DNA of 64,000 nucleotides from Macrotis lagotis. Lineage: Eukaryota > Chordata > Mammalia > Peramelemorphia > Peramelidae. The notes under the pieces are model-generated. The model saw nothing but the letters and a program-made list of their open reading frames with translations. It was not told the DNA's origin and ran no database searches. How positions within the stretch are numbered: the first letter of the stretch is position 1; the number at the start of each line of letters is the position of its first letter. The stretch covers positions 101,337,937 through 101,401,936 of the forward strand of contig NC_133665.1 of NCBI RefSeq assembly GCF_037893015.1, in the 5' to 3' direction. Below, piece by piece: positions 11,308 through 23,029 of this stretch. Position numbers and translations under genes: made by a program.

Positions 11308-11530
11308 CTCAATAATAATGATAATAATAATGATAATCATAACACTTCTATTTCTGTGGTGCTGGGAGGTTTATGAAGTACTTTTTTCCCCAACCACTTT
11401 CTGAAGTAGGGAAAGTAAAGATAGTTGTCCCCATTTTACAGATGAGGAAATTAGGGCCTAGGTAGGTGAAATTATTTAGCCAAGGTGGCAGGGCTGGCAT
11501 TTTAATTCAGATCTTTTGATTCAAGGTCTC
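11308..11530 (-). mobile_element. THER1/MIR
   Basis: An AAT/GAT tract is followed by GTCCCCATTTTACAGATGAG, AGGAAATTAGGGCC and TTTAGCCAAGGTGGCAGGGC. Confidence 0.7.
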
Positions 11531-11569
11531 CTTTTTTTCATTTATTAAACCAGGCCGTCTCTCTGCTTC

Positions 11570-11690
11570 TCAATGAGAAAAACTCCCTTAAAAATAGACA
11601 TACTAAATTCACTGTTGGAAGAACTGTGAATCAGTACAATTATTTGGAAATCAATTTGGAATTATGCAAATATAGCACAAGTTTGGCCGC
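11570..11690 (+). mobile_element. L1-like 3' region, left part
   Basis: TTCACTGTTGGAAGAACTGT, CAATTATTTGGAAATCAATT and TGGAATTATGCAAATATAGC match the L1 3' block seen at 53480-53570. It is collinear with 12165-12760. Confidence 0.6.
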
Positions 11691-12164
11691 CCCACTGCCT
11701 GAAGGCCTCAGTGGCTATGGAGCATAGTCCCAATTTCAAATTCAAAATTCCAGTTGGACTCAAGCCCCAGGAACCCTGGCTTCTTGGGGCTTCCAAGAGT
11801 GGCTGCATCATCCCATATGCAATCCTGGCTGGAGATCCTGGTCCCTGGGGATCATCTCCCAACACCCCAAATAAAAACAAACACCCCCAGGCTTATTTAT
11901 GAGATCAGAGGTAAAAGAGAGGGAGCAGGAAACGGCAAGTCCTTCCCATATTGGTTAAGTCTTGTTCATGATATTCTCATTGTGGGTAAACTGAGATGTT
12001 GTCCTCTGGACATAGAAGAAAGAAAAGCAAGCAACTAATCAAAGGAGACTTTCCCCTACCCATATGTTAAGGCCTCCAGGTTAGTCATTCTAGACATGAC
12101 CCAAAGGCTCTTCAAGTGTTCCTTCATGTTAGTCAAATTAAGCATACCCAAATATGCTCTGGTT
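11691..12164. other. Insertion inside the L1 3' region; possible solo LTR of unknown family
   Basis: This 470-bp segment separates two collinear L1 pieces and resembles no SINE or LINE here. It contains CCCAAATAAAAACAAAC and ends near CCCAAATAAAGTG. A short CAAATA motif on both sides (GCAAATATAG and CCAAATAAAG) might be a target duplication. The open frames inside have no domain. Confidence 0.35.
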
Positions 12165-12760
12165 TCCCAAATAAAGTGACTAAAATATTCATACACTTTA
12201 ACCTGGAGATTTCACTGCTAAGTGATCCAATGAGATTATTGACCAAAAGAAGGCTTCCATATACATCAAAATATTTATAGAGGCACTTTTTTATTGTTAT
12301 CGAAGGATTGGAAATAAAGTAGATGCTCTTCGAATGGGGAATGGCTGAACAAATGGTAAGACATGAATGTAATGAAATATTCCTGGGCTGTTAGAAATGA
12401 CAAATATAATGACTATAGAGAAGCAGGAAGTGATTCATGAGAGCTGGAGGAAGCCTAGCCAAGGGAATGACTTGACTACAACATGTGTATATGACTACAA
12501 TAGAGTATATGGAAACAATAACTACCACAAAAAAAACAAATTTGACTGTTGCAAAATGATGGAGAACCAAACAAATCTGATTATTGCAAAATGATGGAAA
12601 ATGAGTTTGGCCTTAAAGAGGAGATATGAGAAGACACTTTCTGCATCCCTTTGCAGAAGTTGGAGGTCCATGGACATGGAAGATTATTTTCAAGATTTTT
12701 AAAATGTATTACTCAGTTTTGATTATTTTTTTTCTTTTAAAAGAAATTCTTTTTACCATG
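12165..12760 (+). mobile_element. L1-like 3' region, right part
   Basis: TATTCATACACTTTAACCTG, GGATTGGAAATAAAGTAGAT and GAATGGGGAATGGCTGAACA follow L1 3' order. The 65-residue frame at 12397-12594 is part of it. Confidence 0.6.
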
Positions 12761-12964
12761 GCATGGATCTCTGGGAGGGTCAGAGAAACAGAGAATTTTA
12801 GGTGATGGAAAAACAAAAGATACAAACATTTTTCTAATTAAAAAAAAGGTTCAATTAAAAAGAAGCAGTAATCTGAATGAGAGTTCCCTGCCCCAGGCAG
12901 ATCATACAGTGTGTCTCTAGAAGAGGGTTTCCAATATGACAGGAGGCACTAGGCAAAATAAGAA
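12761..12964. other. Unassigned DNA
   Basis: No gene or confident repeat is present. An A run lies at 12840-12848. Confidence 0.35.
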
Positions 12965-13410
12965 CCACTATGAATACCGGAGACATTTAGCTTGGAGAAG
13001 AGAAGCCTTAGGAAAGGCATGATAATTGATTTCGGATATATAAAGGGTGGCCAATAGAAAAGGAGAGTTTGGATCACTTTGCTTGGATCCAGAGCATGGG
13101 AACAGGGAGTGGGCATTGTACAGGGGAAGATTTTGGCTCCATAAAAGGAGGCATCATCTGACAATTAGAGTAGCCATAATGGGGAATGGACTGCTTAGAA
13201 AGGTAGTAAATTGTAGGACATATTCAAAAGTTGGATGTCAACTTGTCAAGAAGGAGAAGAAGATTTCTATCTAAGTCTATGTCTTAATGGTTAAATATAT
13301 ATAGAAAATATTTTGCAAATTTTAAGTGCTATTTATATTAGATTTTAAAGATGACAATTGGATCAGATGATCTTTGAGATTCCTTCTGGCTGTCAATGCT
13401 ACAAAAACTC
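12965..13410 (+). mobile_element. CR1/L3-like 3' region
   Basis: AGCTTGGAGAAGAGAAGCCT, CATGATAATTGATTTCGGA, ATCTGACAATTAGAGTAGCC and ATGGGGAATGGACTGCTTAG follow an ancient amniote LINE 3' block. It ends in GATCTTTGAGATTCCTTCTG. The short frames here are chance openings. Confidence 0.5.
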
Positions 13411-13824
13411 TGAAGCTGTGTCCTCCTCCCCTTTACCCAAGATGTCCTATTGCCAAATCAAAACTCTCCATTGCAAAGGTATTTCCTCCTTCCCAGAAAG
13501 TCTTTATAGAATAGTCCCATTCCACAATGATCTCTCTCTTCTCCAAGATCCTACTGTCCTTCCAACTGGACCATGCAACCTAACACTTACAATCTTGTTC
13601 ATGTGGTTTCCTGTGAGTCCTATTTCTCCAGTAAGGTTTGGGGTTTCCCAAGATGACAGATTGTTCTGTCTTCCTGTTTCTCTCCAGAGTGTTTAGTCAA
13701 GATCTTACCACAGCAGTCAAATTAAACCATGGATAACTCTTCCCCTCCCCAACACCATTCTGGCTCTCCATGAAACTCACCACACTTAGCAACTCTTTCC
13801 TGTTTTTCTGTTCTCTTAAAAAAA
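13411..13824. other. Unassigned DNA
   Basis: The 112-residue frame at 13358-13696 starts in the LINE tail. It has no domain, signal or codon bias, so I do not call it a gene. A poly-A run at 13820-13828 precedes the next MIR. Confidence 0.4.
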
Positions 13825-13990
13825 AAGGGACCTGTGGTATCGTAGAAAGAGTTTTGCATGTAGAGATAGGACACTTGGATTCAAAATCTATTTCTACTAC
13901 TTGTTCCTTATGTATATCATCTTGGGCAAGATTGCTCAACCTCTCTAGACCTCACTTTCATCATTTGTAAAAGAAATCATTTTACTTGTG
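13825..13990 (+). mobile_element. MIR
   Basis: TATCGTAGAAAGAGTTTTGC, ACACTTGGATTCAAAATCTA, CATCTTGGGCAAGATTGCTC and CTCACTTTCATCATTTGTAA follow MIR order. Confidence 0.75.
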
Positions 13991-14309
13991 TTATGGAGGT
14001 GAAGGCTGAACTGAAACCAATGAGAGAAAATTATAGAAAGCCAAACTGGGGCTCAACAGAAAAAAGATCTCTCTAAAAAAGAACTACCCCATAGTGGACA
14101 AGCAGAAATTGAAACTACCACCTTTCTAGAATATTGGACAAAGGGTTCCTTTTTTGGTTATTCATGGGTCTGAGCCCAGATGACTTTCCACATGACTTCT
14201 AACTTAAAGAATCTGTGACCAGAACTAAGTCTAGATGAGGAGAAGAGCTTGTGTATGGTGTTGCAAGATGACTAACTCACTATGTGACACCTGGAGACAA
14301 GTCATAAAG
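13991..14309. other. Unassigned DNA
   Basis: No supported feature is present. Confidence 0.35.
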
Positions 14310-14470
14310 TTCTAGAATGCCACAGTTGGTGGTCATTTTAATGGCCTTCTAACCCAACCTATTTACATTAAGAGAATAAAAACTAAGGCCCCCAAATGGG
14401 CAAATGATTTGCCCAAGATCATCTGATACCAGAATTGAAACTTATTCTCACCTCTCCTAGGACAGGACTC
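14310..14470 (-). mobile_element. MIR
   Basis: GCCTTCTAACCCAACCTATT and ATGATTTGCCCAAGATCATC are antisense MIR. Confidence 0.6.
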
Positions 14471-14789
14471 TATGTATTGCAGTCTATACATCTAGGAAAG
14501 GAAATAAAATTGCAGATGGGGTCCATGCAGATGGGAGAGACATGAGATGTGCTTCTACTCATGTCACTGAGTCAGCCTGTGACTCTGGGACCCACCAGGT
14601 GACTTGATGGGGCCTCTTGAATGACAGTCTGAATCCTCCTAGGGGAGAGTGTGGATTTCTGATTGTTCTATGGACTTGTGGAAATATAAGAGCCCCTTCC
14701 CAAGGTCCTTTGTCAGAAGAAAGAACCTAAGAGATAATCTTGTCCAAACCCGTTTTAAAGAAGATAAAATGATGAATACCAAGTGAAAT
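14471..14789. other. Unassigned DNA
   Basis: No supported feature is present. Confidence 0.35.
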
Positions 14790-15075
14790 GCTTTATGAAT
14801 GTAAAATCTAAATGGTTTATAAAAGTATAATGTATGTCATGCTATCTAATTATCTACTTATCTACCTATTTATTGATCTATTGATCTATCATCACTTTAT
14901 TAGTTCATTTAATCCCACAACTATCCTGAGGGGGGGCACTATTATGATCCTCATTTTATAGATGAAGAAACTGAGTGAAGTTAAGGGATTTGCCCAGAGT
15001 GACACAACTAATTTTTAAGGATTTAAATTCCCTTTTTCCCATTCAGCATCCACTGAGCCACCTAGTTGCTTAGTC
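14790..15075 (-). mobile_element. THER1/MIR with an internal TCTA-rich stretch
   Basis: Antisense MIR (CTCATTTTATAGATGAAGAA, GATTTGCCCAGAGTGACAC, AGCCACCTAGTTGCTT) is preceded by degenerate TCTA/GATC units at 14845-14895. Confidence 0.75.
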
Positions 15076-15084
15076 TGTAACTGA

Positions 15085-15200
15085 AGATCATACTGGAAGT
15101 CTTTAGTCAAAAGCTGGATAAGTGCACTGCTTGAAAATATTATCCAGGGGATTCTTGTTTAAGTATGAGGGAGGTTCAGAAGACTTAAGGTCCTTGCCAA
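15085..15200 (+). mobile_element. CR1/L3-like 3' tail
   Basis: GAAGTCTTTAGTCAAAAGCT, GGATAAGTGCACTGC and CAGGGGATTCTTGTTTAAG resemble the end of the family seen at 12965-13410. Confidence 0.45.
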
Positions 15201-15257
15201 GAGTCAGTCTGACTGGTGATCTCCTGACTGGCACTGCCACTTCAAGAGGGGACTTGG

Positions 15258-15402
15258 GGGGCGGCTAGGTGGCACAGTGGATAAAGCACCAGCCTTGGAG
15301 TCAGGAGTACCTGGATTCAAATCCGATCTCAGACACTTAATAATTACCTAGCTGTGTGGCCTTGGGCAAGCCACTTAACCCCATTTGCCTTGCAAAAACC
15401 TA
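15258..15402 (+). mobile_element. WSINE1-type SINE, nearly intact
   Basis: GGCGGCTAGGTGGCACAGTG, box-B-like ATTCAAATCCG, ACTTAATAATTACCTAGCTG and GCAAAAACCT plus an A tail are present. The GACTTGG sequence before (15251-15257) and after the tail suggests a short duplication. Confidence 0.9.
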
Positions 15403-15644
15403 AAAAAAAAAGAGAGAGACTTGGCCATTTGGGATCACTTCTATCCCAAATCCTAAGTGTCTTGTCTACCTGTGAGCAGCCAGCTTCCCCCACTATAGTA
15501 TAAGTTTCTGGAGGGAGTTGTTTGTTTTTGTTTGTACTTTTAATCCATTTAAGGTATAGTAAGCACTTGGAAAATACTTTATTTAGACATCCAACTTCCA
15601 TCTATTTTTTTTCTTCTTTCATTTCTCCCTTCCATCCTTGCTGT
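15403..15644. other. Unassigned DNA
   Basis: No gene is supported. The 85-residue frame at 15344-15601 overlaps the SINE. Confidence 0.35.
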
Positions 15645-15965
15645 CTATCTGCCTATCTGATGATATTTGTCCTTTGTTCTGGAGGATGACCATGACATCA
15701 AGGAGGTGATGCCATGACAAGCCCATGAATTGGCTTTGAGAGAGGAGTTGCTGTGCTAAATCACCAGCCTCACTTTCTCCTCTGGAACCATCTGGGTCTG
15801 GTACTAGATATGAATTGGGGCAACTGAAGATGGCCCTGGATGTGAGGCAATCAAGGTTAAGTGATTTGCCCAAAGTGACATAGCTAGGTAGTGTCACGTC
15901 TCTGAGGTTGGATTTGAACTCCTGTCCTTTTGACTCCAAGGCCACTGTGCAACCTAGCTGCCTAT
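15645..15965 (-). mobile_element. Long marsupial SINE-like repeat, antisense
   Basis: TGTCCTTTGTTCTGGAGGAT, ATGACATCAAGGAGGTGATG, AGATGGCCCTGGATGTGAGG and TTAAGTGATTTGCCCAAAGT are followed by CAACCTAGCTGCCTA. A second copy lies at 40400-40600. The 108-residue frame on the - strand is within it. Confidence 0.65.
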
Positions 15966-15999
15966 CACAAATTCCTAGAATTCAAACCCAAGTCCTCTT

Positions 16000-16320
16000 T
16001 ACACTAAGTTCAGGAACACTTCCATTCATCACAGTGCCTTTATTTTTTGTTCTTGTTTGGAATGCTCCCACCCCACATTTTCATCTATAAATCTTGGTTT
16101 TCCAGGTCTCATTTTGTGCCCATATCTTGCAGGAAATCTCCTTATATTGAGCTCATTTAGTGTTAGGGTCATCTATTGATTATCTCCAGTTTATTCTGTC
16201 CTAGTTGTTTACATGTTGTCTCCCTTTTTTTAAGATCACACTCTCCTTGAGGGCAGGGACTGCCTTTTCCTTTTGTTTGTATTCCAACATTTAGTACAAT
16301 ATGGTACAATATACTATCCC
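16000..16320 (+). mobile_element. L2 3' region
   Basis: CCAGGTCTCATTTTGTGCCC, AGGAAATCTCCTTATATTGA and CTTGAGGGCAGGGACTGCC follow L2 3' order. Confidence 0.6.
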
Positions 16321-17045
16321 AATCCTCACTAACTCTATGATGACATTGTACAGAAGCCACTTTCTGAATCACACAGCTTGGGTCTTTTGTCATGTTACTT
16401 AGGGAACCTTGTCTTCTTCTGTACTCACCTGAGGGATTCCCAGGGGGTAATGATGGAATCTCCCTTGTGTGGAACCGATTGCCAGCTTGTACACAAAATA
16501 GGACCTTATTAAAACCACCCTGAATTGGATTCAGTGGAGGTTATTATGGAAGAAGCCTCCAGATTACTCTGTCCTGTGGACCCCATCTCAAAGGCATATT
16601 TGCAGTGGTCACCTGGTTCCAGGGCCAATTAGTGTCCAGCACATGGTCCCGTGGCCTCTGTGATCTGGCTGAAGTCAACAGAGAAGTACCCAGGCCCTTG
16701 GCCTTTCCTTGTCTGTCCCAGGGCCTCTTTTGCTCCTTCCTCTTTGGGTGGAGTTCGCCCCTCCAACTTGAAGCTGACAAGCCCCTTTACGATTCTGTCA
16801 GTCCCACACAGCCATGTCCAGCCAAATACTGGGCAGGGTCAGGCGGGAGGAGGCTGGAAGGAGAGTTCCCACAGCACCCCACCCTCCCAGCTACACCAGG
16901 CCTCCTCCCAGACATCCTCCCTGGGCCATGAGCTCATCTCAAAATAGCCCATCCCCATGCATTCTCAGTGTTTCCCCTGGTAGACAACTGGGAAAAGGAG
17001 GAAGGGGATGGGCTTCCCAGAGCTTGCCCAGTTTATTCTTCAGCC
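16321..17045. other. Unassigned, GC-richer segment
   Basis: Several overlapping frames on both strands cover 16544-17068, but none has a domain, a start context or a splice arrangement that I can defend. An exon is possible but unsupported. Confidence 0.35.
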
Positions 17046-17049
17046 ATTG

Positions 17050-17210
17050 TAATAATAATAGCTCATAATTCCACAGCACTGGAAGGCACATAAAATATGT
17101 GCCTCACAACAACAATCCTATGAGGTATATCAACCTTGTATGATGATGTCCATTTTACAGTTGAGGAAACTGAGGCCAAAGAGGCCAAGTAAGGTCATAC
17201 AGCTATGGTT
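17050..17210 (-). mobile_element. THER1/MIR
   Basis: TGTAATAATAATAGCTC, CCATTTTACAGTTGAGGAAA and AGTAAGGTCATACAGCTATG are antisense MIR. Confidence 0.75.
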
Positions 17211-17719
17211 GGACTGGTTATATTACTACTGTAGAGAGAAAGGGATATGAAATGGTTTGGGTCCTGGCTGGTTAACCCTGGGCCTAGGTCTTTCCTTCTC
17301 CAGGTCTCACTTTCCCATTCTGTAAAGACCACAGCAATGTTTCCCACACCCCAGATTCTACCATGAACTCCTCTACCTTTCATATTCTGAGGACTGTGAT
17401 TCCTAGAGGCTCAGAGTATTGGCATCAGGATCTGGATTTGAAGAACAAGAAGTAAAAAGGAATTAGAAGAAGAGGAGGAAGGGGGCTCACTTTGGCAGTG
17501 TGATAGCTTTTAAGAAGGAAGAACCTTTAGTAGTTAACATTTTGTGTACCTGTTTTCCTTTGCAGACTAGTCCTGGTTTCTAGATTAGCTTTTGGGGAAA
17601 CATGGGATCTTTTGATTCCCCCAGTTTCCTTCTAGCTCCCATTTTCCCGATGAGTTTTCCTCCTTGTGGTAGGCATGCTTCTAGATACTGACGAATCATA
17701 TCCCTCTAACCATTGATAT
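17211..17719. other. Unassigned DNA
   Basis: No supported feature is present. Weak MIR resemblance lies near 17270-17330. Confidence 0.35.
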
Positions 17720-17997
17720 TTGTTAATAATAAAAATGATAATAATAGTAGTAGCCATCACTTATATAGTACTTTAAAGTTAGTAAAATAATGAACATATA
17801 TTATCTCACTTGATCCTTACAATTAACCCTGAGGGTTAGATAATGATATCCTCATTTCACAGATTTGGAAAAATCGAGGCTAAGAGGGTTGAGTGATTTG
17901 CCCAGAGTCAAGCAGGTTGTAAATGTCTAAGGTAGTATTTGAACTCAGATTTTCCTCAATCCAAACTAAATCACTAAACCATTATATTACCTAGCTT
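17720..17997 (-). mobile_element. THER1/MIR, nearly full length
   Basis: ATAATAATAGTAGTAGCCAT, TATTATCTCACTTGATCCTT, GATTTGCCCAGAGTCAAGCA and GTAGTATTTGAACTCAGATT lead to TATTACCTAGCTT. Confidence 0.85.
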
Positions 17998-18604
17998 CAA
18001 CTAAAAGCTCAAACTAATGGTATTTCTGGTACTATTTTGTGACCTCTTCAAGCATGGTCTGGTCCAGGACCCAGGTGAGCATGGGAAACAAAGGCAACCT
18101 TAAAGAAGGTATATATGTATCTTCCCAGTGGGAGGTGATGAAAGTTGGACAGACAGGGTTGAGTTGGAGTAGAGTCAGAGTGGTAGAGAGGCTGCCCTTG
18201 ATTGATAAAGAAGAAAGTGAATTTGAAGTCACTTGAGTTAACATCTAGGAATGGAAATTAAGGGACCTAAGGGAGAAAAGGGTTAGTCAAGGGTCTTTTG
18301 AATTACAGTATAGGGTTTCAGCACCTGAGAGAAAAGAAATGTGAATAATGATTCAAGAGGCTTTCTATCATTGGGTCTGTCCAAAAGAACAAGCTCAAAG
18401 GCTATTTCTTAAAAAGCTATAATACTTTAAAACCTGGGGAGCCTTACTCAGCTAGAATTCTAGTGAAAACATTTGAGATACTTGGAGACTGGAGGAAGTC
18501 AGAAGAGAAACCAGAGGAATCTAGGCTCAGAGAAGGAAAAAGGACCAAGGAGTAGGGGGCACTAAAGTTCCTGTGCTTACCGTCCCCAGTTAGTCCAAAG
18601 TAAC
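17998..18604. other. Unassigned DNA
   Basis: No gene or confident repeat is present. Mirror frames at 18032-18244 have no domain. Confidence 0.35.
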
Positions 18605-18925
18605 TGGAGAGTCATTTGATCTTTTCTATGGATTCAAATTCTAGCTTTTCAGTTTACTAACTGCATGAACATAGGAAAATAACTTCTTGAGAACCTCACT
18701 TTTGTTATTTGCAAAAATGAGGGAGGTTGGACTAGATGAGCCCCTAAAATTCCTTTCAGTTCTGTCTCTGATCCTATGACCTTCTTCCCTAGCCTTGACT
18801 AAAGCAAGCAACATTGTGAGGTAGAAAGGACATTAGAATCAGAGGATCTGAGTTTGAATCTTAGGTTTTGTCACTACATTCTGTAATCTTGTGACATATC
18901 CCTTCCCTCTCTGTATCACTGAGGA
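18605..18925 (+). mobile_element. Two MIR copies in tandem
   Basis: The first (18605-18780) ends GAGGGAGGTTGGACTAGATG to GATCCTATGAC. The second (18795-18925) starts TGTGAGGTAGAAAGGACATT and includes GATCTGAGTTTGAATCTTAG. Confidence 0.7.
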
Positions 18926-18929
18926 TCCT

Positions 18930-19304
18930 TTAGGTATCTCACAGTTAATGTATCCAAAACAGATCACATATTTTTTCCTGCTACAAAACCAATCTCCTGA
19001 AGGATTTGTCTATTACTCTCTAGGGCACCAACACCATCTTTCTAATTAACCGGATTTCCAATTTTGGTGTTAACCTTGGATTCTTCTTTTTAATATATTG
19101 CTTACATTGTTCAGTAAGTTACCAAATCTTGTTATTCTAACATTACAACAGCTCTTTTCTAAGTGCCCTTCCCTTCTCTCTACATTTAGTACCTCAGTTG
19201 ATTTAAGCCCTAATCACCTCTCACTTGAACAATTTCAGTGAACTCCTAATTGGGTCTCCTTGCTTCAAGTGCTTCCTCTCTCCAAACCATCTCCTTCACA
19301 GCTG
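18930..19304 (+). mobile_element. L2 LINE, left part
   Basis: It holds L2 3' ORF and UTR sequence, including CCTAATTGGGTCTCCTTGCT and AACCATCTCCTTCACAGCTG. It continues at 22519 after HAL1 copy A. Confidence 0.65.
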
Positions 19305-22300
19305 TTTTTTTTTGATTCTATATTTAATATTTATTTATTCTCATTTTGTACAAATAATGTTTTTTATACATTAATAAAATATTCTTGGTTAAGAGTAAAC
19401 AAAATACCCCCTCTCCCCAAAAAATATAGACTCACTTGAGCAATAAAATAAAGGGAAGAGGAAAAAAATTAAAATAAAAAAAAACAGTAATTAATTGTAG
19501 GTATGGCCAGGTGGTGCAATGGACAGAGCACCAGCCCTGGAGCCATGAGCACCTGAGCCCACATCCAGCCCCATACACCCAACAATCACCCAGCTGTGTG
19601 ACATGCAAGCCACCCCAACCCCACTGCCTTGCAAAAACCAAAAACAAAAAAGAAAAAAAGACCCAAAATAAAATAAAACAGTAATAATAGTAGGGGTGGC
19701 CGGGTGGTGGAGAGAGCACTGGCCCTTGAGTCAGGAGCACCCAGGTCCAAATCCGGCCTCAGACACCCAACAATCACGCTACTATGCGGCCCCAGGCAGT
19801 CCACCCAGTCCCATCTGCCCTGCACCACCCCCAAATAATAATAATACAAAATGTGCTTCAGTCTTTGTTCCAACACCAACAACTCTGTTGCGGGTAGAAC
19901 ACATTCTTTACAGTAAGTCCATCACAAAAGTTACTTCCATATTTTTCCACCATTGCCATTACTGATCGCAACTCCCTCCTTTCATATTTCTCCACTACCA
20001 TGTACTATATTTTCTCTCTCCTTTCACTCTGACTCTGCTGTAGGGTAGCTGAGTGGCACAGCAGACAGATACCTGGCCCTGGGGCCAAGAGGCCCTGAGC
20101 CCCCCTACACCCCTTAGGCCCAGCATCCACCTGACCCTATGGTCCCAGACAGGCCTTCCAATCCCAGCCCCTTGCAAGAAGTAAAAAAGAAAATGTTAGA
20201 TCTGACCACTCTACCCCCATGGCCCATCCCCTCCTCCATCACTCACATCACCCCCCCATCCCCCTATTCCCCCTCCTTCTTACTCCAGATGCCTATACCC
20301 CATTGAGTATATACATGCTGTTTCCTCTCCTAGCCACCTCTGATGAGAACGAAGATTCCCTCATTCCCCCTTGCCTTCCCCCCTTCCATATCATTACAAT
20401 AGCTCATTGTAATAAAGAAAAATCTTATTATATGAAATATCTTGGCCTATTCCCCCTCTCCTTTTACTTTCTCCCTTTACATTTCCCTTTTTTCTATTGA
20501 CTCCATTTTTACACCTTATTTTATCTTCAAATTCAGCTTTATCCTGTGCTTCAACTATAAAAGCACCCTCTACCCACTCTATTAACTGACAAGGTTCATA
20601 TGAGTATTATCAGTGTCATTTTTCTATGCAGGAATACATGCAGTTCATCATCGAGTCCCTCATATTTTCCCCTTCTCCTCCAATCTCCATACTTCACCTG
20701 AGTCCTGTATCTGAAAATCAAACCTTCTGTTCAGCTCTGGCCATTCCAACAGGAACATTTGAAATTCCCTCAGTTCATTAAAAGTTCCATCTTTTTCCCC
20801 TGGAAGAGGACATTCATTTTTGCTGGGTAGTTGATTCTCAGTTGCATTCAAAGCTCTTTTGCCTTCTGGTATATTATATTCCAAGCCCTAAGAGCTTTTA
20901 ATGTAGTTGCTGCTAAGTCCTGTGTGATCCTGACTGCAGCTCCACGGTACTTGAATTGTGTCCTTCTGGCTGCTTGCAATATTTTCTCTTTGACTTGGGA
21001 GTTCTGGAACTTGGCTATAATATTCCTAGGGGTTGGTTTTTTGGGGATCTCTTTCTCGGGGGGATCGGTGCATTCTCTCCATTTCTATTTTGCCCTCTGC
21101 TTCTAGGATATCAGGGCAATTTTCCGGTAGTAATTCTTTGAAAATGATGTCAAGGCTCTTTTCCTGATCATGACTTTCAGGTATTCCAATAATTTTTAAA
21201 TTATTTTTCCTTAATCTGTTTTCCATATCAGTTGTTTTTTCAATGAGATGTTTCACATTTTCTTCTAATTTTTCATTGTTTTGGTTTTGAAGTATTGAGT
21301 CTTGATTTCTCGTAAATTCATCAATCTCCATGAGTTCTATTCTTTGTTTGAAGGATTTGTTTTCCTCAGAGAGTTTTCTTATGTCTTTTTCCATCTGGCC
21401 AATTTTGCTTTTTAAAGCATTCTTCTCCTCGATAACTTTTTGAATTGTTTTATCCATTTGACCTAAGCTGGTTTTTAGCATGCTATTTTCTTCAGCATTT
21501 TTTTTTTGGATTTCCTTGACTAGGTTGCTGCCTTCATTTTCATGTTTTTCCTGCATCTCTCTCATTTCTTTTCCCAGTTTTTCTTCTAACTCCCTCATTT
21601 GATTTTCAAAGTCTTTTTTGAGCTCTGTCATAGCCTGAGCCCAATTTCTTTCTTGGAGTCTTTAGATTCAGGAGCTTGTGTTTCTTCATCTTCAGACTGA
21701 GTGTTTTGATCCTTCTTGGGCTCCCAGGCAAAGTATTTCTCAATGGTGTTCCTGTTTTTTCTCTGCTTGCTCATTTTTCCAGCCTGAGCCTAGTTTTGGG
21801 GTACTTCCTGAGCTTTTGGGACACTCCCAGAAGGATCTCAGTTTGAGGCTTTGTCCTCCCTCCTGGTCTGTGAATGACCATATGTGGCCCCCTCTGACAC
21901 AGGGCTAAGGTGGAAGGGACCCTGCTGTTCTATAGGGGGGCTTAGACTGCAATCAGGATCTGAATGTGGTCAGAGCCCCAGCATCCTGTTCCAGGGGCAG
22001 AGCTCTGCAGTCTCTCTCTTTCTTCACTCCCCTCCCTAGGTTCAATGGGCTCATGCCCTGGGGGCTCCTGCTTACCTGCTCTGCCTGCTTCTGTTTCCTG
22101 GATCTGGGCTGTGGTGGCCATGCTGCTTGCTGTGTGCCCTGAGGGATGGGCTTCATATGCTCACTCTGGCAGATGTCCCCCACTGTTCCCCCAATTTGTG
22201 CCCGGTGCTCCCTGGGGCATAGGTCAGGAACCTCCCCTGCTATTGTGAGCCACAGCTCCCAGCACCCTGGGGCTGCCTCCAGGATGCTGAAGTTCTTTTG

Positions 22301-22518
22301 CTCTGGGGGGCCACCCCTCTGGAGGGCTACCCCTCCAACCCTGGGAAGTAGAGCCTTTCTGCTCTTTTCCAGGTTACCTTGAGTAGGAGCACTGCCTCAC
22401 TGGTTCCCTCTGTGGGTTCTGTCTCTCAAAAATTTAGTTAGAGTCCTTAGTTTTGAAAATTTATGAGAGAGCGCCTAAGACCCGATCCATTCTTGTCGCC
22501 ATCTTGGCTCTGCCCTCC
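19305..22518 (-). mobile_element. HAL1 copy A (half-L1), nearly full length
   Basis: The 5' end is at the right: antisense TCGCCATCTTGGCTCTGCCC, the start of the L1-type 5' UTR. It is followed by a 5' UTR of about 0.7 kb, a broken ORF1 (about 21774 to 20800), and a 3' UTR ending in a T run at 19305-19313. No ORF2 (endonuclease or reverse transcriptase) is present, and the distance from ORF1 to the tail leaves no room for one. That is the defining structure of HAL1. Three SINE-derived modules, antisense to the element, lie in the 3' UTR at about 20035-20185, 19685-19830 and 19490-19650. The flanks (TCACAGCTG on the left, TCCTCAGTTG on the right) look like a diverged duplication in an L2. Confidence 0.85.
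20800..21774 (-). pseudogene. HAL1 ORF1 protein, copy A, frameshifted
   Basis: ORF1p is the L1-type RNA-binding, coiled-coil chaperone. The initiator CAT lies at 21772-21774. After a frame break, a 201-residue open stretch (21026-21631) covers the coiled coil (about residues 1-120, heptads rich in E, K, L and M such as RELEEKLGKEMREMQEKHEN) and the start of the RRM-like domain (NNLKIIGIPESHDQEK). The downstream C-terminal domain is readable in other frames as far as about 20800. Frameshifts and stops make it non-functional. It is close to copy B and more distant from copy C. Confidence 0.8.
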
Positions 22519-23025
22519 TCAGTTGTTGATGTGAATTTTCCTAAAGCACAGATCTAATTGTGTCACTCTCCTTAGTAAACTCCAGTGGCTCCCTATTGAT
22601 TCTAGTATCAAATAAACAGGCCTCTGACTGGCATTTTAATTCTTCACAATCTGTACATTTCTATCTTTCCCATATATTTTCCCATATTTCATCCTTCTTT
22701 GGCCTCTATGGTCAATAACACTATTGTATCAGTATATTATATAGTTTTATACATTTATTATCTTATATTAATGATAATCCTTGATGATATTCAGTCTCCA
22801 GTCCCTGTGCCTTTGCAGAGGTTGTCCATCATACCTTGAGCAATACTCTCCCTCTTCACTACAAAACTTCCAGAAATTCCTCATTTCCTTAAAATTCAGT
22901 TCACTACCTTCTGGTGAAGACTTTCCTAGTCCCTCTTTCCCATTCTCACCCCAACAGCACTTTCCTTCTATAGTAATCTCACATTTTATTTATTCACTAT
23001 CTTGTCAATGTCAGTAAACATTTAT
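22519..23025 (+). mobile_element. L2 LINE, right part
   Basis: TTTTCCTAAAGCACAGATCT, AACTCCAGTGGCTCCCTATT, TGGCATTTTAATTCTTCACA and TCCCTGTGCCTTTGCAGAGG continue the L2 interrupted at 19304. Confidence 0.75.
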
Positions 23026-23029
23026 TGAG

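Noticed and set aside
11149..11340. Ile-repeat frame on the - strand
   Set aside because: The poly-Ile start is an AAT/GAT microsatellite at the MIR end.
13358..13696. 112-residue frame
   Set aside because: It begins in LINE tail sequence and has no domain, splice structure or repeat-independent support.
21026..21631. 201-residue coiled-coil frame as a host gene
   Set aside because: It is part of HAL1 ORF1, with relatives at 34949 and 60599 in the same window.
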